DNA from: Lachnospiraceae bacterium
Lineage (GTDB): Bacteria > Bacillota > Clostridia > Lachnospirales > Lachnospiraceae
Assembly: GCA_028727605.1 (NCBI GenBank)
Contig: JAQYOA010000048.1
Coordinates: 1-58,914 of the forward strand
Length of the DNA: 58,914 nt
Direction of reading: 5' to 3'
The notes under the pieces: model-generated
Told to the model about the DNA's origin: nothing
Databases searched by the model: none
The model's input: the letters and a program-made list of their open reading frames with translations, nothing else
Part shown: positions 39,200 to 48,190 of the stretch, one piece after another
Layout of the letters: every line of letters starts with the position of its first letter
Numbering within the stretch: the stretch's first letter is position 1
Position numbers and translations under genes: made by a program

Positions 39200-40261
39200 T
39201 TATATCCCAAGCAGCAGTTCTTTCCACATTTCTCCAATATGACTGCTGTGATAATATGCAGCGCGTTTTTTTGCTTCCTTCCCCATGGCTGTCAGCTTTT
39301 CCCGACGCTCCATCAAATCTCCCATTGCTTTGGCCAGTTCCGGGACATTTCCGTATTCCACAAATGCCATCGAATCCGAAGTTCCTGCCATTTCACGCAG
39401 CTGAAACATCTCAAACGCCACAATCGGCACTCCGCATTCCAGCGCTTCCAATGCCGTCATCGGAAAACCTTCATATCCGTTTCTCGACGGCATAACGAGA
39501 AAAGAGGCCTCCAGCAGCTGTTCCTTCACATTTTTCTGATATCCGGCAAACTCTGTCCTGTCCGCGATACCAAGCTCTTTTGCCTGCTTTTCCAGGCTTT
39601 CTCTGGTAACCCCATCCCCAATCAGACGCAGCTTCCAGCCGGGATACTGCCCCGCAATCTGTGCAAAAGCCTCCAAAAGCAAATCATATCCCTTCACTCT
39701 CTCCATTCTCCCGACGGCGACAATTCGTTTCTGATCCAGCCGGCTTTGTTCCGGAATTTCGAAAGAGACTGCATTTGGCAGGACTGCTGTATTTTTGATC
39801 CCATGTTTTCTATAATAGGAAGCGCATTCCTCCGTCAGCACCACCAGACGATCCGCTTTTCTGTACATCAAAAGGTTCAAAAGCTTTCTCTTCCATGTAT
39901 AATAATAGACAGAATTGTGCTCCGTTGCAATCCATTTGACCGATTTGGCAAGACGCGGCATCAAAACCGCCATCAGCTGCGCCAGATAAAGATGAAATGT
40001 AAAGATATAATCATAGCTGTTTCCAGACCGCAGCAGATATTCTTTCACAAATTTTTTTCCCTCTTTCAGACCGTTCCTTTTTCCGTGAATCACACGTACT
40101 TTTTCACTTAAGGTGAAAAAGGCGGATGTTTCTTCCGAATATAGGGAAAGGATATCTACATTCCATGAGAAAGTCTCCGTAAAATACCTGCTTAATATCG
40201 CGATGACACGCTCAATTCCACCCACCTGATTCACATCATAGGTAATAAAACAGATTTTCAT
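39200..40261 (-). CDS. GT4 glycosyltransferase
   Basis: VNQVGGIERVIAILSRYF; RIVAVGRMERVKGYDLLLEAFA; EGFPMTALEALECGVPIVAFE. Confidence 0.93.
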   Translation of the reverse strand: MKICFITYDVNQVGGIERVIAILSRYFTETFSWNVDILSLYSEETSAFFTLSEKVRVIHGKRNGLKEGKKFVKEYLLRSGNSYDYIFTFHLYLAQLMAVLMPRLAKSVKWIATEHNSVYYYTWKRKLLNLLMYRKADRLVVLTEECASYYRKHGIKNTAVLPNAVSFEIPEQSRLDQKRIVAVGRMERVKGYDLLLEAFAQIAGQYPGWKLRLIGDGVTRESLEKQAKELGIADRTEFAGYQKNVKEQLLEASFLVMPSRNGYEGFPMTALEALECGVPIVAFEMFQLREMAGTSDSMAFVEYGNVPELAKAMGDLMERREKLTAMGKEAKKRAAYYHSSHIGEMWKELLLGI

Positions 40262-40366
40262 GCTTCTCCTTCCTGTCGATCCAAGATCCTCTCATTCATT
40301 TGTTTGTGTTATCTTTATAGCACATCTGTATGTTCTTGTCAAACCAGCGGATTGCCAAGGAATGTT

Positions 40367-40395
40367 TTGACATTTCAAGGCAAATGTGCTTTAAT
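40367..40395 (+). promoter_or_regulatory. putative promoter of the Pce-like gene
   Basis: TTGACA (40367-40372) - 17 nt - TTTAAT (40390-40395). Confidence 0.6.
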
Positions 40396-40442
40396 AGCTG
40401 TTGAGAAACTATACAAACTGAATCATCGAGAGGAGTTATGAT

Positions 40443-42713
40443 ATGCATCGCAGCATTTTTCACAGCCTGAAACGTCCTGTTTTGTCCGGCGCTGTGATTC
40501 TTCTTGGGGCCTTTTCCCTTCTTTCCGCTCCCGAAACAGCTTCTGCTGCCACTGGTACAGCGAAAATTCACGTACTCACACTCCCTGGAAATACAACAGC
40601 TGTTCTTTTGGAAAGCAAAGATAAATACGGTCAGAAAGTTTTCGGTATGGTGGATTCCGGCGAAGACTGGGATTACCCGGACGGATCGGATGAACGCTAT
40701 CCCAAACGCAGCGGAATCATTACCAATGAAGGTTATGATCAGGAAGTTCTGGACTATTTGGACTCGGTAGGAGTCACTTCTTATAATCTTGAGTTTTATG
40801 TCGCAACCCATCCTCACAGTGATCATATCGGCACTGCAGACACCATTATTCGCAATTACAGCCCCGAACGAGTCTATCTTCTGGATTATCAGGATTCCTA
40901 TATATCCGATGAAACCCGCCTGTGGGATAATCTCTATGTCTACGATCAGACAGTTCAGGCAGCCAGTGAGACTTCCGGTGTCACTTTAATTTCTCATCTG
41001 GATCCCAATGCTTCTTCCGCAGAAGACGGAAATCCCAGTTTTTCACTTGGATATTTTGATATACAGATTGTCAATTATGACGAGGATTTTCTGACAAAGC
41101 CAAAAGAGGATGTCAACCAGTTCTGTCTCGGTGTCATTGCAACGGCGAACAACCATCGGGCTTTCCTTTCCAGTGACATTGACAACACAGAGAAAAACGG
41201 TTCCACTCCGGGCGATCTGGATAAGATTCTGGCAGATTACAATTTATCTGATATTGATCTTGTCACCGCAAATCATCACGGATATGACAATGCGATGGAT
41301 ACGGATTATCTGAAGAGTATCAGTGCAGATTATTTCGTCCAGCCTGGCTATTTCCGTCTCCTTCAGGAGGATAAAATCTCTCTTCTGTCCCAGATGAACT
41401 CAAGGATTTTTTCCACGACCGCTTACACTGATTCTGTTTCGGCTATTATCGTGGATTTTTCCGCATCGAATGTGACCTCCAATGTGGATGACACCTATAT
41501 TATTTATGAAAACTACAGCAGTGAACTGTGTGCCTACTATGACGGCCTGCCCTATCACGGCTTTTTCACTTTGAACGGGGACAAGTATTACTCCGACGAG
41601 GACGGTATTCTGCTGCGCAATACCAACTGGCTGGATACCTCCACAAACACAGAATACACCTTTGACGAAGACGGCCGAATTATCAGTGAAAAAACGCCCC
41701 TTGGCTGGGAAAAGAAAGACGGTAAATGGTATTATCCTTATTCTGACGGAACTTACCACACCGGATGGCTCTCCTATGACGGCAGCCTCTATTACCTGGA
41801 TGAAGACGGTGTCATGGCAACAGGATGGTATGAGATCGACGATAACTGGTATCTGTTTGCCGACTGGGGCGGAATGCTGACCGGATGGCAAAAATACGAT
41901 AATGAGTGGTATTATCTGGACACGGATACCGGCATTATGTATCACAGTGGATGGCATCCGGATCCAAGAGACGGTACCATGTACTACTTTTATTCCTGGG
42001 GCGGCATTGCCAAAAGCAAGACCCTTACCCTCTCCGGACATCAGATCCGTTTCCTGAGCTGGGGCGGTGTGTCCGGTGAGGCATTTATCCGAATGAACAA
42101 CAACTGGTATCTGGTTCGCAATTACGTCTGTGTACAGGGGAGCGGCTGGCAGAAAGTTTCCGGTGAATGGTACTATCTGAATGATAACGGCACTCTAAAA
42201 ACCAGCGAATCTTTTCTCTATGACGGCAGCCGGTATTTTGTCAACGATTCCGGAAAAATGTATCATGATCAATGGATTGACTGGAATGACAATCGCTACT
42301 ATGTCACCAGTTGGGGCGGTGCGCTGACAAATCAGTGGTTCCAGTTCCAGAGCAAATGGTATTTTCTGAACGAAGACGGAACCATGAAACGAAAAGAATC
42401 TTTCATTTATGATGAGAATCTGTACTTTGTGAACGATTCCGGTGTCATGTATTCCGATCAGTGGGTACACTGGGATGAAGACTGGTATTACGTAAAAAGC
42501 TGGGGCGGTGCAATGCGCAATGAATGGCTCCATACGAAAGACGGAAAATGGTATTATCTGGATGATGACTGTACCATGGTAACCGGATGGAAAATCATCA
42601 ACGGAAAGACCTATTATTTCGATGAGGACGGAGCAAGAGTGACCGAAACTCAGACGATCGATGGTGTTACTTATACTTTTGACCGCAACGGAGTTCTGAC
42701 AGAGCAGGAATAA
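40443..42713 (+). CDS. secreted Pce/CbpE-like phosphorylcholine esterase: MBL-fold domain plus choline-binding-type repeats
   Basis: Signal peptide; DSGEDWDYPDGSDERYPKRSGI, ATHPHSDHIGTAD, ETRLWDNLYVYDQTVQ resemble pneumococcal Pce; C-terminal GW/YY repeats (SLYYLDEDGVMATGWYEIDDNWYLF). Confidence 0.82.
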   Translation: MHRSIFHSLKRPVLSGAVILLGAFSLLSAPETASAATGTAKIHVLTLPGNTTAVLLESKDKYGQKVFGMVDSGEDWDYPDGSDERYPKRSGIITNEGYDQEVLDYLDSVGVTSYNLEFYVATHPHSDHIGTADTIIRNYSPERVYLLDYQDSYISDETRLWDNLYVYDQTVQAASETSGVTLISHLDPNASSAEDGNPSFSLGYFDIQIVNYDEDFLTKPKEDVNQFCLGVIATANNHRAFLSSDIDNTEKNGSTPGDLDKILADYNLSDIDLVTANHHGYDNAMDTDYLKSISADYFVQPGYFRLLQEDKISLLSQMNSRIFSTTAYTDSVSAIIVDFSASNVTSNVDDTYIIYENYSSELCAYYDGLPYHGFFTLNGDKYYSDEDGILLRNTNWLDTSTNTEYTFDEDGRIISEKTPLGWEKKDGKWYYPYSDGTYHTGWLSYDGSLYYLDEDGVMATGWYEIDDNWYLFADWGGMLTGWQKYDNEWYYLDTDTGIMYHSGWHPDPRDGTMYYFYSWGGIAKSKTLTLSGHQIRFLSWGGVSGEAFIRMNNNWYLVRNYVCVQGSGWQKVSGEWYYLNDNGTLKTSESFLYDGSRYFVNDSGKMYHDQWIDWNDNRYYVTSWGGALTNQWFQFQSKWYFLNEDGTMKRKESFIYDENLYFVNDSGVMYSDQWVHWDEDWYYVKSWGGAMRNEWLHTKDGKWYYLDDDCTMVTGWKIINGKTYYFDEDGARVTETQTIDGVTYTFDRNGVLTEQE

Positions 42714-42715
42714 AG

Positions 42716-42768
42716 GAAAGACGGCATCTTATGGCCACCAAATTGTTGGTCATAGGATGCCGTCTTTC
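42716..42768. terminator. hairpin terminator after the Pce-like gene
   Basis: GAAAGACGGCATC...GATGCCGTCTTTC with inner CCACCAA/TTGTTGG pairing. Confidence 0.75.
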
Positions 42769-42790
42769 TATGCTACTTTTCTTCCCTTCC

Positions 42791-44338
42791 CTATTTCATA
42801 TCTTTCATATCTTTCACATCATTTCCGGCATCCTTCAGGAAAGATGCCACAATCAAAATCAACAATATGCCGATGGGAAAAGCTGCAATAATTGAGACGG
42901 ACTGAAGACTGTACATGGAATTCTCGGAAAAAATCAGAGCGATGGGAAGCAGTATAAAGAGAACTGCCCAGAACGTCCTCACTTTTTTATCCGGCTCCGT
43001 ATCTACGGGAAGTTTTTTGTAAGAATAAGCGGAAACAACCATAGTCAATGCATCAAAGGTCGTTGAATAAAACGCAATCATCGTGATAACAAGAAGCAAA
43101 AGCCCAATCCGGTTAATGGGAAGCGTATCAAAAATTTTAAGAATCGCCTCGGCATAATTGCCTCCGGATGCAATCTCTCCGGAAACAGCAACTCCATGCT
43201 TTAACTCCTGTGCCATTCCATAGTTCCCAAGGATAATAAAAGAGGTATAGGTTCCCGCAAGCCCCCAGGCATAGCCTCCAAGAACCGTATTGCGCACGGT
43301 TCTTCCCCGGCTGATTTTCCCGATAAAAAACGGGGTTGCCACACACCAGACCATCCAATAGGCCCAATAATAAATGGTCCAGTTCTGAGGAAACGAGGTT
43401 TCCCGTAACGGGTCCATCCAGGTTGCCATACCGACAAAATTCTGAATCAGATTGCCAATGGCGGAGAAACCGGTCTCCAGAATGTAACGCGCCTCACCTC
43501 CGCCAATCAAAACATAAAGCAGTAATGCGAAAAAAAGCCAGGAACAGCAGGCTGCCAGTTTCGAAACACCCTTCATTCCAAACCAGACGGTCAGGGTATA
43601 TATCGCGGCAATCACGAGCAGAATCAGGATCGTCAGCCCGGTTCCGCTCTTCAGGCCGAATACTTTTCCCACAGCTGCCGAGAGAAGGGGCGTCGCCAAC
43701 GAAAAGGTGGTGGCTGTTCCAGCCAGCAATGCAAAAATTGCCAGCAAATCAATCAGTTTTCCCGGCACACCATCCACAAGATTTCCGAGAATCGGGCGGC
43801 ATCCTTCCGAAAATTTCTGTTTCTCTCTTCCACGCACATGAAGCATAAAACCAAAAGCCACTGCCAGAACAATATAAAAACTCCATGCAATCGGTCCCCA
43901 GTGAAACAGGGGATAGGTGGACGCCCACTTCTGGATCCCTCCCATCGCTTCGATCTGCGGTTCCCCCGCGTAAAGTGCCCATTCGCAAAAAGAGTAGAAC
44001 AGGATATCCGCTGCCATGGTAGAGGTAAAAATCATCATTCCCCAACGTAAAGAGGAATACTGCGGTTTCTCATCCTCTTTCCCGAGACGGATCCTGCCAT
44101 ACTTTGAAAATGCAAAATAAATGGAACATCCAAACATTCCGACTCCAAGCACGGCATAATACAGACCACAATCGTCTCCGAGGAAGCCCCGGATCCCATC
44201 CAGCAGTTCTGCAGACTGGTCCGGAACTGTCACAAAGAAAATACAAAGTACTGCAATGACACATAAAGGGATCCATATGGATGCCCAGTCGATTTGTGTT
44301 TTCCATTCCGCCGCCCCCTTTTTCTTATCCCGTCTCAT
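42791..44338 (-). CDS. BCCT family (betaine/choline/carnitine) transporter
   Basis: 515 aa, ~12 TM; YWAYWMVWCVATPFFIGKISRGRTVR; FHWGPIAWSFYIVLAVAFGF. Confidence 0.9.
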   Translation of the reverse strand: MRRDKKKGAAEWKTQIDWASIWIPLCVIAVLCIFFVTVPDQSAELLDGIRGFLGDDCGLYYAVLGVGMFGCSIYFAFSKYGRIRLGKEDEKPQYSSLRWGMMIFTSTMAADILFYSFCEWALYAGEPQIEAMGGIQKWASTYPLFHWGPIAWSFYIVLAVAFGFMLHVRGREKQKFSEGCRPILGNLVDGVPGKLIDLLAIFALLAGTATTFSLATPLLSAAVGKVFGLKSGTGLTILILLVIAAIYTLTVWFGMKGVSKLAACCSWLFFALLLYVLIGGGEARYILETGFSAIGNLIQNFVGMATWMDPLRETSFPQNWTIYYWAYWMVWCVATPFFIGKISRGRTVRNTVLGGYAWGLAGTYTSFIILGNYGMAQELKHGVAVSGEIASGGNYAEAILKIFDTLPINRIGLLLLVITMIAFYSTTFDALTMVVSAYSYKKLPVDTEPDKKVRTFWAVLFILLPIALIFSENSMYSLQSVSIIAAFPIGILLILIVASFLKDAGNDVKDMKDMK

Positions 44339-44341
44339 CTC

Positions 44342-45061
44342 TCATATCCTTTCCGGCATTTTGCGATAGCTTTGATCCAGCTTCACCAGATCCTCCATAC
44401 TGTCAACTTCCATCAGATCCCCCGGCTGCATTTCTCTGATCCCAAGCTGATATTCTTTTGGATAACAAAAAAGTGCCACATCGTCCCAGTAAACAGCAGT
44501 ATTTTTCTTTTGTTCAAATTCAATCTCCAGATGGCGTTTCAGTCGTCTGCCGTCTTCCCGGTTCCATCGTGAAATACTGTACAGCTGCCAGCCATGGGAA
44601 CCTCCCGTACGGCTGCATCCGGTTACGATTCCATTTTGAACCTCAAGCACCCATTCGTCGGTCGTCTGATCTGTCCATACACAGTTGTATCCGGATCGTT
44701 CGAATTCCGGAGACAGGATTTCCTCCCGGTAAATGATCTGATCCCCATCCAGGATCATGACATCCTCCAGATGTTCCCTTGCCGCATACAAAGATGAAAT
44801 ATTATTGCAGGTATCATACCATGGATTTTCAATCAGGGTAATTCCCTCATATTCTTCCGTGAGGCTCAAAAACTGCTCTTTTTTATATCCCACTACCACA
44901 TAGATTTCCGTGATCCCATTCCTGTTCAGCCCACGGATCACCGTATCAATCATCCGAATGCCGTTGACTTTCACCAGCGGCTTTGGCGTTTCCAGTGTCA
45001 CCGGACGCAGACGATTTCCGATCCCGGCTGCCATAATAATCGCACGTTTTACTCTGAACAT
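44342..45061 (-). CDS. licC: CTP:phosphocholine cytidylyltransferase-like (LicC)
   Basis: RAIIMAAGIGNRLRPVTLETPKPLVKVNG; TDEWVLEV; TAVYWDDVALFC; EVDSMEDLVKLD. Start at MFRVKRA (45061). Confidence 0.82.
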   Translation of the reverse strand: MFRVKRAIIMAAGIGNRLRPVTLETPKPLVKVNGIRMIDTVIRGLNRNGITEIYVVVGYKKEQFLSLTEEYEGITLIENPWYDTCNNISSLYAAREHLEDVMILDGDQIIYREEILSPEFERSGYNCVWTDQTTDEWVLEVQNGIVTGCSRTGGSHGWQLYSISRWNREDGRRLKRHLEIEFEQKKNTAVYWDDVALFCYPKEYQLGIREMQPGDLMEVDSMEDLVKLDQSYRKMPERI

Positions 45062-46830
45062 GTTTCCTCCTCCTGCTTTTGACACTCTTCTTTTACAAGA
45101 CGGCAGTATTCCTTGGCATATCGATACTGTCTCAAAGAATATTCGCCAAACTCAATTCCCAGGCTCCGTTTATATTCGCACCAGTTGCTCCAGAGGAGTC
45201 CGCATACGGATATATAACCATAGATCTTGATACGGACCTTTCTTTGGCAGCCTTCCGGAAAATAGGCATCAATCAGTTCCTCCATTTGGCTTCGATTGTA
45301 GAGCGCATAGATACCAAACATGGCAATGTCCACATGAGGATCCTGCATGCCGGCATACTCCCAGTCAATCAGACGAAGTTCCTCCCTTCCGTCTTTCCCT
45401 GCGACAAAAAGGAAGTTATCCGGTACCGCATCAATGTGTGTCAATACTTTCTCTTTTTCACAGCTCTCCAAAAAAGGTTTCAGAGAAAACACCTGTGCTT
45501 TCGTCTTTTCGTAATCCCGATAAACAGAAGGAATCGTTCCTCTGAGCGACTCGTAAAATTCAATCTGTTCAAACAGATCAAACTCATGCTCAACGGTAAA
45601 ACCCATATTATGGAATTCTCTCAGTTTTTTCATGCAGGCAGTTACTTCCCATCGATTCTGCGAATTGCAGACACGTGCACCTTCCAGATATTCCGTGATC
45701 TTATATCCGTTTTCGGAATTCAGATACACAACTTCATCGCAGATTCCTTTTCCTGCAATGGTGCAATATACTTCGGCCTCCTGTGCCCTGTGAATCAGAC
45801 GTTCGGTTCCCTCGCCCGGAATCCTCATAATATATTTCTTCCCGCGGCATGCAAACAGAAACGATCGGTTCGTCATTCCTTTTTTCAGAACCTGTATCTC
45901 ACCAATTTCCTCTGTCTGCACATGAAGTGCCGCGGCAATGGTGTCGATTGCATCGGATTTTAGCTGGCTCGAATCGTTGTCCAGTTCGCGAAGCTGTTCG
46001 TACGTATTGATTTCCACTGCATCAAGTATGGAAACCACTTTTGCAGGAACAATCATACGATCTTTCTGATACAAAGCTTCTTCCCAGAATGCGCCGTCAT
46101 ATCGGCTGTCCTGACATAACTCCTGAATACGTTTTCGGACAAAAGCCGCATCCGGTTCCAGAAGATAGGCGATTCCAATCATGGCATTTCCCCCCATTCC
46201 TTCCGAAACGGAAACCAGTTCCATCTTTCGATTCACTCTGACAGAACTCTCCTGCTCCACACAGTCACTGACCATATACCAGGAATACAGTTCACAGTCC
46301 GAAAACGGATTCCGGTCACACCAAATGTCACATGGGATCACATAGGTATTGGACAAATGAGAAAGCACCAGTTTCATGGAATGAAGGTTATTCTTTACCG
46401 CATATTCCGTCCCCACAACCAGTTCCACACCGTATTCATCGATGAGATACTCATATTGCTCTTTCATAAAACCGACTACCACATAGATTTCAGAAATGCC
46501 TGCTTCATGAAGCTGACAAATGATACGCTCAATCAGCGGCTCACCGTGTACCTCCAAAAGGCCCTTGGGCGTTTCCGTATTGATCGGCACCATACGCATT
46601 CCAAAGCCTGCTGCCAGAATCACCGCATTTTTCGGTGCTTTTTCCCGGAACTCGCTTTGGGCTTTTGCCGTAGGAAAAAGCTCATCATTCAAATATCCTT
46701 CCTGAATCAGCGTCTTCAGAGATCGATTTACAATTCCAAGAGAATGTCCGGACTCTTTTGCAAGAATCCTCTGATTCACGAAAGGATTCTTTCTTATGGT
46801 GTTCAAAATATCATACTCCTGTATGTTCAT
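45049..46830 (-). CDS. fusion: N-terminal winged-HTH + LicC-like nucleotidyltransferase + LicA-like choline kinase
   Basis: aa 1-62 MNIQEYDILNTIRKNPFVNQRILAKESGHSLGIVNRSLKTLIQEGYL; NAVILAAGFGMRMVPINTETPKGLLEV; kinase LTHIDAVPDNFLFV..LRLIDWEYAG. Confidence 0.87.
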   Translation of the reverse strand: MNIQEYDILNTIRKNPFVNQRILAKESGHSLGIVNRSLKTLIQEGYLNDELFPTAKAQSEFREKAPKNAVILAAGFGMRMVPINTETPKGLLEVHGEPLIERIICQLHEAGISEIYVVVGFMKEQYEYLIDEYGVELVVGTEYAVKNNLHSMKLVLSHLSNTYVIPCDIWCDRNPFSDCELYSWYMVSDCVEQESSVRVNRKMELVSVSEGMGGNAMIGIAYLLEPDAAFVRKRIQELCQDSRYDGAFWEEALYQKDRMIVPAKVVSILDAVEINTYEQLRELDNDSSQLKSDAIDTIAAALHVQTEEIGEIQVLKKGMTNRSFLFACRGKKYIMRIPGEGTERLIHRAQEAEVYCTIAGKGICDEVVYLNSENGYKITEYLEGARVCNSQNRWEVTACMKKLREFHNMGFTVEHEFDLFEQIEFYESLRGTIPSVYRDYEKTKAQVFSLKPFLESCEKEKVLTHIDAVPDNFLFVAGKDGREELRLIDWEYAGMQDPHVDIAMFGIYALYNRSQMEELIDAYFPEGCQRKVRIKIYGYISVCGLLWSNWCEYKRSLGIEFGEYSLRQYRYAKEYCRLVKEECQKQEEETCSE

Positions 46831-46861
46831 GTACTTATCCTTCCTTCATTTCATGAACATC

Positions 46862-46890
46862 ATAATAATACAATACCTTTGGCCTGTCAA
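46862..46890 (-). promoter_or_regulatory. strong promoter of the HTH-NTase-choline kinase fusion
   Basis: TTGACA (46885-46890) - 17 nt - TATTAT (46862-46867), minus strand. Confidence 0.75.
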
Positions 46891-46899
46891 GACCAAAGG
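46876..46899. promoter_or_regulatory. 7-bp inverted repeat centred on the -35 element (candidate operator)
   Basis: CCTTTGG-N10-CCAAAGG perfect dyad at 46876-46882 / 46893-46899. Confidence 0.5.
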
Positions 46900-47444
46900 C
46901 TGCATTTCGTCACTGCCAGAAACAAAAATGCCAGGCCTCCGAGAAAAGAAAGATCACACTGTCTGTGATTCCATAACGCTTTTCCCAGAAAATACCCGGC
47001 ATACATGGTAATCATTCCCATCACAAAGACCGCTGCTGAAGTTCCTGCCACAGAGATTCCAAGCATCGCTGCAAAAGGCGCCGACAAAATACCATCTGTG
47101 GACATTGCAAAAGAAAGAAAAACCGTCTCCTTCAGTGATAATTTTTTCACCGGCTGCTTACGTTCAACAGACCGGCAAGAAAAACGCTTTCTGAAATAAT
47201 CTATGAACTTGATACCTCCAAGCATCATAAAACTCACAAAACAGATTTTCTCCAAAACATCCGGAGAGATCAACAGATCGATTTCTTTCCCAAGACACAT
47301 CGCCAGGGCAAGTGTCAGACTGCAAATCAGATTCAGCAAAACCGCCATTTTCCATGGTATTCGAATGCCGTCACTGCCATAACCCATACCGGCGGCGAAA
47401 TTATCCAGTACGAGGGCCAGCACCAGGAAAACCATCTCTGACAT
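46887..47444 (-). CDS. MntP/YtaF family membrane protein
   Basis: LVLALVLDNFAAGMGYG and LSFAMSTDGILSAPFAAMLG duplicated TM motifs; start MSEMVF (47444). Confidence 0.75.
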   Translation of the reverse strand: MSEMVFLVLALVLDNFAAGMGYGSDGIRIPWKMAVLLNLICSLTLALAMCLGKEIDLLISPDVLEKICFVSFMMLGGIKFIDYFRKRFSCRSVERKQPVKKLSLKETVFLSFAMSTDGILSAPFAAMLGISVAGTSAAVFVMGMITMYAGYFLGKALWNHRQCDLSFLGGLAFLFLAVTKCSLWS

Positions 47445-47518
47445 TCTATTTTCTCCATCCGTTTTCTCACAATACTTTATTCCGCCTGCGGGAAAACGGT
47501 GCAGAAAACCAACTATTC

Positions 47519-48190
47519 TCATTGAATCGCGGTTCTGAACTCTCTGATATGATCGGCAAAATCCTCCACTCCGGTTCGAAAAATACTGGAGGTTCCCGCA
47601 ACAAAAATACTTGCTCCGCAGGTTCGAAGTTCCGCCCCGTGTTCGTTGGTAATATTACCGTCTACCTCAATAATGATATCTTCTCTGCCGTTTCTCTTCA
47701 GGAAATCCTGAAGTTTTCTGGCTTTACGCAGCGTACTCGGGACGATTTTCTGACCGGCAAATCCGGGATTTACCATCAAAAGGTTCACACCGTCAATGTA
47801 GTCAAGCACTTCTTCAATCTCATAAATCGGTGTGGCGGGATTGATTGCCAGAAAACGCTTGCATCCATACGGTGCAAGATAGTCCAGCGCACGCTGAACC
47901 TGAAAGGTGCTTTCATAATGAATCGTCGCAATATCCTTTTCCCGGATTCCAATCCACGGAAGTTTATACTCCGGATTTTTAATCATCAGATGCAGATCCA
48001 GAGGGATCGAGGTCAGCTCCCGGAGTCCGCGGATGTAATCCACGCCCAGTCCAAAATTCGGAACAAATTCCCCATCCATCACATCGATATGAAGATATTC
48101 TATTTTTTCCTGCTCAAAAACATCAATTGTAGCCTGTAAATCTACCAGATTGGAACACATCATTGATGCGGATATTTCACTTTTTCTCAT
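47519..48190 (-). CDS. rpe: ribulose-phosphate 3-epimerase
   Basis: EISASMMCSNL, LHIDVMDGEFVPNFGLG, LDLHLMI, VNPGFAGQKI, IEVDGNI; ATG at 48188-48190 overlaps the upstream stop (ATGA). Confidence 0.9.
   Translation of the reverse strand: MRKSEISASMMCSNLVDLQATIDVFEQEKIEYLHIDVMDGEFVPNFGLGVDYIRGLRELTSIPLDLHLMIKNPEYKLPWIGIREKDIATIHYESTFQVQRALDYLAPYGCKRFLAINPATPIYEIEEVLDYIDGVNLLMVNPGFAGQKIVPSTLRKARKLQDFLKRNGREDIIIEVDGNITNEHGAELRTCGASIFVAGTSSIFRTGVEDFADHIREFRTAIQ

Noticed and set aside
41508-42713. CRISPR-like or DNA tandem repeat
   Set aside because: Periodicity is protein-level (wall-binding repeats in frame); no conserved DNA repeat/spacer structure. No CRISPR array seen in the window.
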